Shown in pieces: positions 45,539 through 54,709 of a stretch of DNA of 64,000 nucleotides; position 1 is the first letter of the stretch, and each line of letters begins with the position of its first letter. The translations under genes were made by a program, and so were the position numbers. The notes under the pieces are model-generated. The model worked only from the letters and a program-made list of their open reading frames with translations. It searched no databases and was not told the origin of the DNA. The stretch is from DATEDA01 sp963820965 (GTDB lineage: Bacteria; Pseudomonadota; Gammaproteobacteria; Burkholderiales; SG8-39). Location: positions 310,001 through 374,000 of the forward strand of contig CAWGCC010000027.1 of assembly GCA_963820965.1 (NCBI GenBank). The letters run 5' to 3'.

Positions 45539-46735
45539 ATGAACTGGAGAAGGCAGCTTGCAGCTTCACTCGCCCTCGTCGCCCTGACGCTCTCGGCGCT
45601 ACCGGCCGCGGCACAGAAGCCCATCCGGGTGGGCTACCCGGTGATCCTCTCCGGGCCCGGCGCGCTGATCGGCGAGCCGTCCCTCAAGGGCGCGCAGATG
45701 TTCGTCGAGGAGATCAACGCCAAGGGCGGGGTGCTCGGACGCAAGATCGAGCTCGTCGTGCGCGACACGAAAGGCAACGCGGACGAGGCGGTGCGGGTCG
45801 CGCGCGACCTGATCCTGCGCGAGAACGTCGACTTCCTCGTCGGCACGCTCACCTCCGCCGAGGGCCCGGCGGTGTCGCCCGTCGCGAAGGAGAACAAGAT
45901 CGTCTTCGTCGTGCCGGTGGTGAAGACCGATCAGCTCGTCGCACCCGCCAATCTGCACCCTTACGTCTTCCGCACCGCCTCCAACACCACCATCGAAGGC
46001 CGCTCGGCAGCCGAGATCATGGCGAAGTGGAACGTGAAGCGCGTGGCGACGATGAGCCAGGACTATGCGTTCGGCCAGGACGTGACGCGCGCATTCGTCA
46101 CGCATCTGAAGAAGCTCCGGCCGGACATCGAGATCGTCGACCAGCAGTGGCCGAAGCTCGGCGAGGCCGACTACACGCCGTTCATCAACGCGCAGATGGC
46201 CAAGAAGCCGGAGGCGGTGTTCTCCAGCCTATGGGGAGGGCATTTCGTGACCTTCGTGAAGCAAGCGAAGCCGCTGCGCTACTACGAGCTGGTGAACTAC
46301 AACGTGGTCGCCGCGGGCGAGGCCGGCGCTATCGAGACGGCGAAAGCGATGGGCGACGATTACCCGGTGGGGGTCTGGGCCAACGCATACGACGCGTTCA
46401 ACTGGGACGGCGGGCAGGCGCACAAGGATTACACGCAGCGTCTTCGCGTCTACCTGAAGGAGGAGCATCCTTCCTCGTGGCCCATCACCGGCTACATCGG
46501 CATGCAGGTCTTGGTGGCGGCGATCCAGAAAGCCAACAGCACCGATTCGGAGAGAGTCGCGAAAGCGATGCTCAACCTCACCGTCGACACGCCGATCGGC
46601 AAGCAGACGATCCGGAGCAAGGACCAGCAGGCCAATCGCGCGCAGTTCTGGGGCAAGATGACCAAGGACCCGAAGTATCCGTTCGCGGTGATGAGCCCGC
46701 CGACCTACATCGACCCGGCCCCCTTCATGGACTGA
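45539..46735 (+). CDS. branched-chain amino acid ABC transporter substrate-binding protein (LivK-like)
   Basis: A 398-residue periplasmic receptor with a signal peptide (LAASLALVALTLSALPAAAQ). It shows IRVGYPVILSGPGALIGEPSLKGAQMFVEEINAKGGVLGRKIELVV, DTKGNADEAVRVARDLI, and FLVGTLTSAEGPAVSPVAKEN, the usual Leu/Ile/Val-binding (HAAT) fold. AGAGGAGG lies before the ATG. Such proteins in betaproteobacteria often bind aromatic acids or amides rather than amino acids, and the lactonase and tautomerase genes in this operon favour that. It is followed after 10 bases by the IclR gene and then livHMGF. Confidence 0.9.
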   Translation: MNWRRQLAASLALVALTLSALPAAAQKPIRVGYPVILSGPGALIGEPSLKGAQMFVEEINAKGGVLGRKIELVVRDTKGNADEAVRVARDLILRENVDFLVGTLTSAEGPAVSPVAKENKIVFVVPVVKTDQLVAPANLHPYVFRTASNTTIEGRSAAEIMAKWNVKRVATMSQDYAFGQDVTRAFVTHLKKLRPDIEIVDQQWPKLGEADYTPFINAQMAKKPEAVFSSLWGGHFVTFVKQAKPLRYYELVNYNVVAAGEAGAIETAKAMGDDYPVGVWANAYDAFNWDGGQAHKDYTQRLRVYLKEEHPSSWPITGYIGMQVLVAAIQKANSTDSERVAKAMLNLTVDTPIGKQTIRSKDQQANRAQFWGKMTKDPKYPFAVMSPPTYIDPAPFMD

Positions 46736-46745
46736 TCCGGGGCGG

Positions 46746-47543
46746 ATGCCAGGCGGACGACCGAAGAGCAGGGCCCGGCCCGATGCGGTCAAGAGCGTCG
46801 CCAAGGTGCTCGACATCCTCGAGCACCTCGGCGCGGCGCGGCGGCCGGTGAGCGTATCGGACCTCGCGCGCGCGACCGGCTTCAACGTCAGCACGGCCTT
46901 CCGCCTGGTCCAGACGCTCGTGTCGCGCGGGTACGCGGAGCAGCAGCCGGGGCATCGCAGCTATGTGCTCGGCCCGCGCGTCTACCAGCTCGCGAGCGCC
47001 TATATCAAGGGCAGCGACCTCGCCACGCTCGCCCGGCCGCACCTCGAGGCGCTGCGCGACGTGCTCGGCGAGACGGTGTACCTCGTGATCCTCAGCCAGG
47101 GCGAGATCGTCCAGCTCTGCAAGGCCGACGGCCAGCACGTCGTCAGCGCCTCGATCCGGTCGGCAGAGCGCGAGCCGGCGTACTGCACCGCGACCGGCAA
47201 GGTGCTGCTCTCCGGCCTCGCGCCCGAGGCGTTCCGGACTTACGTCGCGGGCGTGCGGCTGCGCGCCTACACCGCGCAGACGATCACGAGCCGCGCGAAG
47301 CTCGAGCGCGAGATCGAGGCGGTCCGCGAGGAGGGCTACGCGCTCGACGTCGAGGAGTACGCCGAGAACCTGTGTTGCGTCAGCGTGCCGGTGCGCGACC
47401 CGAACTCTGGCGCGATCGCCGCGGCCGTCAGCGCCGCCATGCCGAAGATCCGCTTCAAGCGCAGCCTCGTCCCGCACTGGCGCAAGCTCCTGGAGGAGAA
47501 GGCCGCCCTCATCTCGCCGCAGCTCGGTCTCATCGACGCCTAG
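46746..47543 (+). CDS. IclR-family transcriptional regulator
   Basis: A 265-residue IclR protein. The winged helix lies in residues 15-75 (VAKVLDILEHLGAARRPVSVSDLARATGFNVSTAFRLVQTLVSRGYAEQQ) and the ligand-binding GAF-like domain in the rest (YLVILSQGEIVQLCKADGQHVV, YCTATGKVLLSGL, EGYALDVEEYAENLCCVSVPV). It lies inside the transport locus between livK and livH, so it probably controls this operon. The TTCC/GGAA dyad upstream of livK is a candidate site. IclR proteins with this context often respond to aromatic acids. Confidence 0.9.
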   Translation: MPGGRPKSRARPDAVKSVAKVLDILEHLGAARRPVSVSDLARATGFNVSTAFRLVQTLVSRGYAEQQPGHRSYVLGPRVYQLASAYIKGSDLATLARPHLEALRDVLGETVYLVILSQGEIVQLCKADGQHVVSASIRSAEREPAYCTATGKVLLSGLAPEAFRTYVAGVRLRAYTAQTITSRAKLEREIEAVREEGYALDVEEYAENLCCVSVPVRDPNSGAIAAAVSAAMPKIRFKRSLVPHWRKLLEEKAALISPQLGLIDA

Positions 47544-47641
47544 GATGAAACCGACGCCGCAGGCGGCGCTTTCGTGGCATCGGGGAGCACGAGGGGGATC
47601 GGCGGGAAGGGAAGGGTCCCGCCGCCCTTCCCTCGCCCCTC

Positions 47642-48547
47642 GTGTCGTGGACACCTAGCGCCGTGCTCGAGCCGTCCTTCCTCGTCGGCCAGGCGCTGAG
47701 CGGACTGACCGCGGCGATGTTCCTCTTCGTCGTGGCTTCGGGCCTGTCGCTCGTGTTCGGGGTGCTGCGCGTCCTCAACTTCGCGCACGGCTCGTTCTAT
47801 ATGCTGGGCGCGTACCTCTCCTGGCAGATCACGCAGTGGCTCGGCGCGGCGACGGGGAGCTTCTGGCTGTCGGTGCTCGGGGCGGCGCTCGGCGTGGCGA
47901 TCCTCGGCGGCGTCATCGAGCGGCTGCTGCTGCGCCACCTCTACGGCCGCGAAGACCTTTACCAGCTCCTCCTCACCTACGCGCTCGTGCTGATCCTGGG
48001 CGACGGCGCGCGGATTCTCTGGGGTACCCAGCAGCTCGCGATGCCCCGGCCGGCCGGCCTCACCGGGAGTTTCGAGCTCTTCGGCGCCGTCGTGCCCTAC
48101 TACAACTTCTTCATCATCCTGCTCGGTCCGGCGATCGCCGTCGCCTGCTGGCTCGCCCTCAGCCACACCGGCATCGGGCGGATGATCCGCGCGGCCGCCT
48201 CCGATCGCGAGATGCTCGCCGCGCTCGGGGGGGACGTGGGCCGGCTCTACACGCTGATGTTCATGGCCGGCTCCTTCCTCGCCGGCCTCGGCGGCGGGCT
48301 CGTGACCCCGGTGCGCAGCATCGTGCCCGGCATGGACGTCGAGATCATCGTCGAGGCGTTCATCGTCGTGGTGATCGGCGGCCTCGGCTCGTTCTGGGGC
48401 ACGTTCCTCGGCGCGATCATCTTCGGCCAGGTGCTCGCGTTCGGCATCCTCATTCTGCCGGGCTTTTCGATCTTCGCGGTCTTCGCCCTGATGGCGATCG
48501 TGCTGATCGCGCGCCCCGCGGGGCTGCTCGGACGGCCGCTGGCATGA
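47642..48547 (+). CDS. livH: branched-chain amino acid ABC transporter permease LivH-like
   Basis: A 301-residue inner-membrane permease with about eight hydrophobic segments. It has GQALSGLTAAMFLFVVASGLSLVFGVLRVLNFAHGSFYMLGAY, the typical LivH opening (NFAHG), and the permease loop IRAAASDREMLAALGGDV, which docks the ATPases. IVVVIGGLGSFWGTFLGAI is also family-typical. The likely start is the GTG at 47642; other GTG codons follow closely. The 98 bases between iclR and livH contain a GC-rich repeat-like stretch but no gene. The stop overlaps the livM ATG. Confidence 0.9.
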   Translation: MSWTPSAVLEPSFLVGQALSGLTAAMFLFVVASGLSLVFGVLRVLNFAHGSFYMLGAYLSWQITQWLGAATGSFWLSVLGAALGVAILGGVIERLLLRHLYGREDLYQLLLTYALVLILGDGARILWGTQQLAMPRPAGLTGSFELFGAVVPYYNFFIILLGPAIAVACWLALSHTGIGRMIRAAASDREMLAALGGDVGRLYTLMFMAGSFLAGLGGGLVTPVRSIVPGMDVEIIVEAFIVVVIGGLGSFWGTFLGAIIFGQVLAFGILILPGFSIFAVFALMAIVLIARPAGLLGRPLA

Positions 48548-49542
48548 CGGCGAAGACCGGAGCAGGCGCGGTGCATTGGCTGCGACGTATCCCCTGGGCG
48601 CCGCTCGTCTGGCTCGCGGCGCTCTGCGTGCCGTGGCTCGGCTCGCGGTTCTACACCTTCCTCGCGACCGAAATCGCGATCCTCGCGCTCTTCGCGGTCA
48701 GCCTCAACCTGCTGCTCGGCTACGCCGGCCTCGTGTCGTTCGGCCACGCGGCGTACTTCGGGATCGGCGCCTACACCTGCGCCATCCTGATGAAGACCCA
48801 TGGCGTGCCGTTCCCGCTCGCGTTCACCGCGGCCGGCGCGATGGCGTCGACGTTCGCCCTCGTATTCGGCTTCTTCTGCGTCCGGTCCACGAAGATCTAC
48901 TTCGCAATGCTTACGCTCGCGTTCGCCCAGATCGTCTGGGCGATCTGCTTCAAGTGGAACTCGGTCACCGGCGGGGAGCAGGGGCTGTCGAACGTGCCGT
49001 ACCCCGATTTCGGCTGGATGTCGGCGCTGCCGCTGCTCGGGAGCCTCCGCACCGCCGACCACTACTTCCTGGTCGTCATGGTCCTCGTCGGCGTCTCGTT
49101 CGCCGTCCTGCGGCGGATCGTGCGCTCGCCGTTCGGACGGATGCTGACCGCGATCCGCGAGAATCCCGAGCGCGCGGAGTTCGTCGGCCTGAACGTCCGC
49201 CTCTACCAGATGGCGGCGTTCGCGGTGGCGGGCGGGTTCGCCGGGTTCGCCGGGGCGCTCTTCGGCATCTTCAACCGCGGCGTGTTCCCGGATTTCGCCT
49301 ATTGGTCGAAGTCCGCCGAAGTGCTGATCATGGCGATCCTCGGCGGGATGGGGAGCTTCTGGGGTCCCGCGGTCGGCGCTGCCGCGCTCACGCTGCTCAA
49401 CCACCAGATCACGTCGGTGACGCAATACTGGCCGCTCGTCCTCGGCCTCGTGCTGGTGGTGCTGCTCTTCGCGTTTCCCGGCGGGATCGTCGGCGCACTG
49501 ACCACCGCGAGGGCGCGCCTCCGCGCCGGCCGCCATGCTTGA
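48544..49542 (+). CDS. livM: branched-chain amino acid ABC transporter permease LivM-like
   Basis: A 332-residue permease with about nine membrane segments. The opening LNLLLGYAGLVSFGHAAYFGIGAYTCAIL is diagnostic (SFGHAAYFG). MLTAIRENPERAEFVGLNVRLYQ is the ATPase-docking loop, and MAILGGMGSFWGPAVGAAAL closes the fold. It overlaps livH and livG, so the transporter core is translated as one unit with LivH, LivG and LivF. Confidence 0.92.
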   Translation: MTAKTGAGAVHWLRRIPWAPLVWLAALCVPWLGSRFYTFLATEIAILALFAVSLNLLLGYAGLVSFGHAAYFGIGAYTCAILMKTHGVPFPLAFTAAGAMASTFALVFGFFCVRSTKIYFAMLTLAFAQIVWAICFKWNSVTGGEQGLSNVPYPDFGWMSALPLLGSLRTADHYFLVVMVLVGVSFAVLRRIVRSPFGRMLTAIRENPERAEFVGLNVRLYQMAAFAVAGGFAGFAGALFGIFNRGVFPDFAYWSKSAEVLIMAILGGMGSFWGPAVGAAALTLLNHQITSVTQYWPLVLGLVLVVLLFAFPGGIVGALTTARARLRAGRHA

Positions 49543-50272
49543 GGTGCGGGACCTTCGCCGGTCGTTCGGCGGCGTCGCGGCGATCGACGGCGTCAGCCTC
49601 GCGGTCGAGCGCCGCGAGATGGTCGCGATCATCGGCCCGAACGGCGCCGGCAAGTCGACCCTGTTCAATCTCATCACCGGTCATCTGCGGGCCGACGCGG
49701 GCAGCGTCCGCCTGGGCGGGCGCGACGTCACCGGCATGCCACCGTACCGGCTCTGCGCGCTCGGCGTCGCCCGTTCGTTCCAGCGGACGAACATCTTCCC
49801 GCGGCTCAGCGTATTCGAGAACGTGCAGGCGGCGCTCATCGCGCACCGCGGCCGCGGCCGCGATCTCTGGTCGCGCGCCGGCGGGCTCTTCCGGGACGAG
49901 GCGGAGGCGCTGCTGCGCGACGTGAACCTGCTCGGCCACTCCGACATGGCGGGCGGCGCGCTGTCCCACGGCAACCAGAAGCAGCTCGAGCTCGGCATCG
50001 CGCTGGCGGGGAACCCCGAGATCCTGCTGCTCGACGAGCCCACCGCCGGCATGTCGGCAGCCGAAACCCGCGACTCGATGGCGCTGCTCCGCCGGATCGC
50101 GGCGGAGCGCGGCCTCACGTTGCTCTTCACCGAGCACGACATGGATGTCGTGTTCTCGACCGCGCACCGGATTGCGGTGCTGCACCAGGGCCGGGTGATC
50201 GCCGAAGGACCGCCCGCGGCGATCCGCGGCGACCCGGAAGTGAGGCGCGTCTATCTCGGGGACCGGCAATGA
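49535..50272 (+). CDS. livG: branched-chain amino acid ABC transporter ATPase LivG-like
   Basis: A 245-residue ABC ATPase: Walker A GPNGAGKST, Q-loop in VARSFQRTNIFPRLSVFENVQ, a signature-like region ALSHGNQKQLELGIAL, Walker B ILLLDEPTAGMS, and switch His in LFTEHDMDVVF. The signature reads SHGNQKQ instead of LSYGEQR, within the range of the family. Its start overlaps the livM end by eight bases and its stop overlaps the livF ATG. Confidence 0.92.
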   Translation: MLEVRDLRRSFGGVAAIDGVSLAVERREMVAIIGPNGAGKSTLFNLITGHLRADAGSVRLGGRDVTGMPPYRLCALGVARSFQRTNIFPRLSVFENVQAALIAHRGRGRDLWSRAGGLFRDEAEALLRDVNLLGHSDMAGGALSHGNQKQLELGIALAGNPEILLLDEPTAGMSAAETRDSMALLRRIAAERGLTLLFTEHDMDVVFSTAHRIAVLHQGRVIAEGPPAAIRGDPEVRRVYLGDRQ

Positions 50273-50976
50273 GCGCGGTGCTCGAAGTCGACTCTATCCA
50301 CACGTACTACGGGCTGTCGCGCGCGCTGTTCGGCGTCTCGATCGCGGTGGAGCACGGACAGTGCGTGTGCCTGCTCGGCCGCAACGGCGTGGGGAAGACG
50401 ACGGTCATGCGCTCGATCATGGGTCTCACGCCGCCTGCGCAGGGGCGCGTGCTGTGGAAAGGGGGCGCGATCACCGGCTGGCGGACCGACCGGGTCGCGC
50501 GCGCCGGGATCGGATTCGTGCCCGAGGACCGCCGCGTGTTCGCCGAGCTGACGGTGCGCGAGAACCTGGACGTCGCGCGCCGCGCGGCCGGGCGCGACGG
50601 GCGCTGGACGATCGAGGCGGTCTGCGGCCTTTTCCCGAAGCTCGCGGAGCTCGGCGACCGCCAGGCTGGCTTCCTGTCCGGCGGCGAGCAGCAGATGCTC
50701 ACGATCGGGCGGACCTTGATGTGCAACCCGGAGCTGCTCCTGCTCGACGAGCCGTCGGAAGGCCTCGCGCCGCTCGTCGTGGAGAGCCTGCTCGAGTGCG
50801 TGCAGCGCCTCAAGCAGGAGGGACTGACGATCCTCCTCGCCGAGCAGGGCGTGGCGTTTTCGCTCGCGCTCGCCGACCGCGTCTACGTGCTCGAAAAGGG
50901 CGCCGTCATCCACGCGGGGCCGGCGGCGGCGCTGCGCGACGACGCGACGCTCCGCGAGAGATTGCTCACGCTTTGA
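50269..50976 (+). CDS. livF: branched-chain amino acid ABC transporter ATPase LivF-like
   Basis: A 235-residue ABC ATPase: Walker A GRNGVGKTT, IGFVPEDRRVFAELTVREN, signature LSGGEQQMLTIGRTL, Walker B LLLLDEPSEGLAPLV and switch region LLAEQGVAFSLALAD. It pairs with LivG to power the LivHM permease. It is the last transporter gene; the tautomerase and lactonase genes follow after 35 bases, probably in the same transcript. Confidence 0.92.
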   Translation: MSAVLEVDSIHTYYGLSRALFGVSIAVEHGQCVCLLGRNGVGKTTVMRSIMGLTPPAQGRVLWKGGAITGWRTDRVARAGIGFVPEDRRVFAELTVRENLDVARRAAGRDGRWTIEAVCGLFPKLAELGDRQAGFLSGGEQQMLTIGRTLMCNPELLLLDEPSEGLAPLVVESLLECVQRLKQEGLTILLAEQGVAFSLALADRVYVLEKGAVIHAGPAAALRDDATLRERLLTL

Positions 50977-51011
50977 CTCCCACCACCCGCACTTCACTGA
51001 AGGAGAGCGTC

Positions 51012-51215
51012 ATGCCATTCGTGAACATCAGGATCCTCAAGGGCCACTCGCAGGAGCGGAAGGACGAGATCTCGCGCCGCGTGACCGCGGCGGTGAGCGA
51101 GGTGGCCCAGCTGCCCAAGGAGGCGGTTTGGGTCGTGTTCGAGGACGTGACCGCGGAGGACTGGTACGTGGGCGGCACCACGGTCGCCGCGCTGAAGAAG
51201 GCCGGCAAGCTATGA
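51012..51215 (+). CDS. 4-oxalocrotonate tautomerase family protein
   Basis: A 67-residue protein of the small tautomerase superfamily. Pro follows the initiator Met (MPFVNIRILKGHSQERKDEI), so after Met removal Pro1 would be the catalytic base. The helix ISRRVTAAVSEVAQLPKEAVWVVFEDV and the final DWYVGG are typical. It would move a double bond in an unsaturated oxo-acid, as in meta-cleavage routes; the oxalocrotonate decarboxylase gene at the right end of the window is compatible. A GGAGAG site lies before the ATG, and the stop overlaps the lactonase start. Confidence 0.88.
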   Translation: MPFVNIRILKGHSQERKDEISRRVTAAVSEVAQLPKEAVWVVFEDVTAEDWYVGGTTVAALKKAGKL

Positions 51216-52090
51216 GCGTCGAGATCCGCGACCGGCGCTTCGCCGAGGTCGTCGGCGCCGAGGTCGCGTACGAGAAGCTGGCCGACGGCTACCTCTTCAC
51301 CGAGGGCCCGCTCTGGGATCCGCGGCAGCGCCGCCTCCTCTTCAGCGACATCCCGGGCAACCTCATCGCGCAGTGGAGCCCGGCCGGCGGCGCGAGCGTC
51401 TTCCGCTCGCCGAGCAACATGTCGAACGGCCTCGCGTGGGACCGGGACGGCCGGCTCCTCTGCTGCGAGCACGCGACCAGCCGGCTGACGCGGACCGAGG
51501 CGGACGGCAAGGTTACCGTGCTCGCGAGCGCGTACGAGGGCAAGGAGCTGAACAGCCCGAACGACGTCGTCGTGAAGAGCGACGGCGGCATCTACTTCAC
51601 CGACCCGGCATACGGCCGGATGGAGTACTACGGGGTGCCGCGGGCGCCGCAGCTCGGCTTCCGCGGCGTGTATCGCGTGGCGCCCGACGGACGCCGCCTC
51701 ACCCTGCTCGCGGACGACTTCGGCCAGCCGAACGGCCTGTGCTTTTCCGCGGACGAGCGCCGACTCTTCGTCAACGACACCGAGCGGGGGCACATCCGCG
51801 TGTTCGAGGTGCTCGGCGACGGGACGCTCGGGAACGGCCGGATCTGGGCGGAGCTCTCGGGCGAGGGCCCCGGCGCGCCCGACGGCATGAAGATCGACAG
51901 CGAGGAGAATCTCTACTGCTGCGGCCCCGGCGGGATCCACGTGTTCGACCGCAGCGCCAACTGCCTAGGCGTCGTCAAGGTGCCGTCCGGCGCCGCGAAC
52001 TTCACCTGGGGCGAGGACGACCTGCGGAGCCTCTTCATCACCGCGACGAGCATGCTGTACCGGATCCGGGTAAGAGTCCCCGGCCGGTAG
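51212..52090 (+). CDS. SMP-30/gluconolactonase family lactonase
   Basis: A 292-residue six-bladed propeller lactonase. The metal ligands can be placed in FTEGPLWDP (Glu), LNSPNDVVVKSDGGIYFTDP (Asn) and PDGMKID (Asp). It also has FSDIPGNLIAQWSP and FGQPNGLCFSADERRLFVNDT. It would hydrolyse a lactone ring in a sugar- or aromatic-derived intermediate, and is coupled to the tautomerase by a four-base overlap. The gene ends 98 bases before the stop of a convergent LysR gene. Confidence 0.9.
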   Translation: MSVEIRDRRFAEVVGAEVAYEKLADGYLFTEGPLWDPRQRRLLFSDIPGNLIAQWSPAGGASVFRSPSNMSNGLAWDRDGRLLCCEHATSRLTRTEADGKVTVLASAYEGKELNSPNDVVVKSDGGIYFTDPAYGRMEYYGVPRAPQLGFRGVYRVAPDGRRLTLLADDFGQPNGLCFSADERRLFVNDTERGHIRVFEVLGDGTLGNGRIWAELSGEGPGAPDGMKIDSEENLYCCGPGGIHVFDRSANCLGVVKVPSGAANFTWGEDDLRSLFITATSMLYRIRVRVPGR

Positions 52091-52188
52091 CCGGCCGGCG
52101 CAGGCCCGGGGGCACTGTCTCCGGCGGCGTGGGCGGCCGGGCGGATTTCCTCGACGTGCGCACGTCGCTCCGGGGCAGCAGGCACCGG

Positions 52189-53154
52189 TCACGCCCGTCG
52201 ACGCGTCGGCCCCCGCCGTGCAGCCGCGGCCGCTTCGAGCTCCGCCCACCAGGGGTCGCGCGTGCCGTCGCCGCCGAAGCGCGCAGCCAGGAAGTCCACG
52301 AACACGCGGACCTTCGCCGGTAGCTGGCGCCGGTGCGGATAGACCGCGTGCAGCGTAAGCGCGCCGATCCGATAGTCGGGCAGCACCACCTGCAGCCGGC
52401 CGTCGGAGATCTCCCGCGACACGTTGTAGGACGGCTGCAGGGCGAGGCCGACACCGTCGAGCGCTGCGGCGCGCAGCACGGCGTTGCTGTTGGCCTTGAG
52501 CACCGTGGCCAGGCGTACCACCCGCCGCACGCCGCTGCGCTCGAACGGCCACTCGTTCGCGTAGCGCGGGTGTGCGAACGACACTACGCGGTGCCGCGCG
52601 AGCTCGTCGAGCTCCGCGGGCGCGCCATGTCTCGCCAGGTACGCGGGCGCCGCGACCAGGACGAGGCGCGAGCGCGCGAGCGGCCGGGCGACCAGGCTGG
52701 ACGCGGGGATTTTCGTCGTGACGCGCAGCGCGAGGTCGAACTTCTCCTCGACCAGGTCGACGAAGCGGTTCGTCAGCACGAGCTCGGGCTCCACGCCCGG
52801 ATGCGCGCGCATGAAGTCGAACAGGATCGGCGGCAGATGCGTCTCGCCCAAGTCCACGCTGGAGGTGATCCGGAGGTTGCCGCGCGGGACGCGCGCCGCG
52901 GTCTCGAGCGCGGCCTCCGCCTCGTCGAGGCCGGCGAGCAGCTCCACGCAGCGTTCGTAGTACGCCGCCCCGGCCTCCGTCACGCTCACCTGGCGCGTGG
53001 TGCGATGGAGCAGGCGCGCCCCCAGGCGCGCCTCGAGGGCTGCAATGTGCTTCGTGACCATTGCCGGGGACAGAGCCATGCGCCGCGCCGCCCGGCTGAA
53101 GCCGCCGGACTGCACCACGAGCACGAACGCGCGTAGGCTGTCGAGCCTGTCCAT
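52189..53154 (-). CDS. LysR-family transcriptional regulator
   Basis: A 321-residue regulator of the DsdC/AaeR-like branch: MDRLDSLRAFVLVVQSGGFSRAARRMALSPAMVTKHIAALEARLG is the winged helix, then LLHRTTRQVSVTEAGAAYYERCVELLAGLDEAE and the effector domain. The end is rich in Arg (AAAARRGPTRRRA). It is divergent from the GNAT gene across 78 bases, which contain a TTTAC-N5-GTAAA dyad right in front of the lysR start. Confidence 0.9.
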   Translation of the reverse strand: MDRLDSLRAFVLVVQSGGFSRAARRMALSPAMVTKHIAALEARLGARLLHRTTRQVSVTEAGAAYYERCVELLAGLDEAEAALETAARVPRGNLRITSSVDLGETHLPPILFDFMRAHPGVEPELVLTNRFVDLVEEKFDLALRVTTKIPASSLVARPLARSRLVLVAAPAYLARHGAPAELDELARHRVVSFAHPRYANEWPFERSGVRRVVRLATVLKANSNAVLRAAALDGVGLALQPSYNVSREISDGRLQVVLPDYRIGALTLHAVYPHRRQLPAKVRVFVDFLAARFGGDGTRDPWWAELEAAAAARRGPTRRRA

Positions 53155-53160
53155 GACCGT

Positions 53161-53175
53161 TTACTCCCGGTAAAG
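53161..53175. promoter_or_regulatory. TTTAC-TCCCG-GTAAA dyad, candidate LysR operator
   Basis: A perfect five-base inverted pair with a five-base spacer (contains T-N11-A) lying 7-21 bases before the lysR start codon on the minus strand and about 60 bases before the GNAT start. Position and symmetry fit an autoregulatory LysR site. Confidence 0.5.
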
Positions 53176-53232
53176 AATGTTGTTCGCCTGCAGGGGATTC
53201 TAGAGATAACGTCTCCGGCCTATATTCCGGGC

Positions 53233-53853
53233 ATGGAAACAAGGGCGCCCCGATATCCATTCGAGCTCGTGGACGTCTGGCGCGCACCCCGGGGCGAGCG
53301 GCTGCTGATGAGGCCGGTGCATTCGCAGGACGCCCCGCTGGCGACGGCATTCGTCGCTGCCCTGTCTCCCGCCTCGCGCTACAACCGTTTCCACGGCGCC
53401 GTGAGCGCTCTTACACCGGAGCGGGCGCGCTGGGCGACCGACGTCGACTACGATCGTCACATGGCGCTGATCGTGGAGGCGTTCGAGGGCGATCGCGAGA
53501 TCGAGATCGGTGCCGCCCGCTACGTGGTACGCGCGGACGGCGAGACTGCGGACCTCGCCATCGAGATGGCGGACGCGTGGCAGGGTCAGGGGATAGGCAC
53601 CCGCCTGCTCGAGCGGCTCATGGCGGTCGCCGCGGCGCGCGGCGTGCGCGTGCTCGAAGGCGAGGTGCTCGCCTCCAACGGGCCGATGCTGGCGCTCGCG
53701 CGCAAGCTGGGCTTCTCGGTGCGACGGCACCGCGAGGGCGAGCGGCTGCGACGCATCGTCCGCGATCCGGCCGTGCCGGTGCGCCCGCCCTCAGTCGCGG
53801 AACGGCTCATCGGCGGGCTCGCTCAGCGCTTCTCGCTCGCGGCCGGGATGTAG
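53233..53853 (+). CDS. GNAT-family N-acetyltransferase
   Basis: A 206-residue protein with a GNAT acetyl-CoA-binding fold: LRPVHSQDAPLATAF-like beginning, IEMADAWQGQGIGTRLLERLMAVAAARGV, where QGQGIG is the Q/R-x-x-G-x-G/A acetyl-CoA loop, and LASNGPMLALARKLGFSV. The target is unknown; the family acetylates small amines or protein N-termini. It lies divergent from the LysR gene and may be its target. Confidence 0.87.
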   Translation: METRAPRYPFELVDVWRAPRGERLLMRPVHSQDAPLATAFVAALSPASRYNRFHGAVSALTPERARWATDVDYDRHMALIVEAFEGDREIEIGAARYVVRADGETADLAIEMADAWQGQGIGTRLLERLMAVAAARGVRVLEGEVLASNGPMLALARKLGFSVRRHREGERLRRIVRDPAVPVRPPSVAERLIGGLAQRFSLAAGM

Positions 53854-53920
53854 TCGGGCGGGGCGAGCGTCCGAGCCCGACCGGCAGGGCGTGGGTGTCT
53901 TCGCGCTCACTACCCGAGCA

Positions 53921-54709
53921 TCAGCGCGCCGTAGCGGTCGCCGGCTCGCCGTCCCGGAAGAGCAGCAACTCGCCCGGGGCGATCGCTGTCCAGCTCTCGT
54001 TGTCGGTAAGCGGGGTGGTGGCGATCACCGCGACGCGATCGCCGGGGGATGTGACCAGGCTGAAGTCGACCGTGTAGTCCTCGTCGGTCAGGTGCGCGGT
54101 CGTGAACGGCGACTTGCGTACGATGTAGGCAAGCTTCGTCGCGCAGCGGACGAGGAGGGCATCGCCGTTCGACAGCAGGTAGTTGAAGTCGCCGAATGGC
54201 GCGATTCCCGCGGTGATCTCCGCGATCGCAGCGTGCAGCGCGCCGGACGGGGGCGCGCCGTCGGGGAACGCGCGCCACAGCGCTTCGAGCATCGCGCAGA
54301 ACGCGAGCTCGCTGTCGGTGTTGCCCACGGGTCGGAAGCGCATGTCCGTCCGCTCGAAGGCCGGCGCGTAGCCTTTCAACGTGCCGTTGTGCGCAAAGGT
54401 CCAGTACTGCCCCCACATCTCGCGGACGAACGGATGGGTATTCTCGAGCGAGGCCTGTCCGACGGTCGCCTTGCGGATGTGCGCGATCACGTTCAACGAG
54501 TGGATCGGATAGGTCCGCACCAGCTCGGCCACCGGCGACTCGACGGCCGGCTTGGTGTCGATGAACAGCCGGCATCCGTGCCCCTCGTAGAACGCAATGC
54601 CCCAGCCGTCGGCGTGGTGGTCCGTCTGACCGCCACGCCGATGAAACCCCGTGAACGAGAAGATGATGTCCGTGGGGACGTTGCAGTTCATGCCGAGCAG
54701 CTGGCACAT
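53921..54709 (-). CDS. class II glutamine amidotransferase (YafJ-like)
   Basis: A 262-residue Ntn-type amidotransferase. The N-terminal MCQLLGMNCN leaves Cys2 as the nucleophile after Met removal; RRGGQTDHHADGWGIAFYEG, LNVIAHIRKATVGQASLENTHPF and FAHNGTL form the glutaminase pocket; GNTDSELAFCAMLEAL is also typical. No synthase domain is present, so it belongs to the stand-alone GATase_6 group (YafJ/DUF type) whose partner is generally unknown. It lies alone on the minus strand, with 174 bases before the divergent ATPase gene. Confidence 0.88.
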   Translation of the reverse strand: MCQLLGMNCNVPTDIIFSFTGFHRRGGQTDHHADGWGIAFYEGHGCRLFIDTKPAVESPVAELVRTYPIHSLNVIAHIRKATVGQASLENTHPFVREMWGQYWTFAHNGTLKGYAPAFERTDMRFRPVGNTDSELAFCAMLEALWRAFPDGAPPSGALHAAIAEITAGIAPFGDFNYLLSNGDALLVRCATKLAYIVRKSPFTTAHLTDEDYTVDFSLVTSPGDRVAVIATTPLTDNESWTAIAPGELLLFRDGEPATATAR

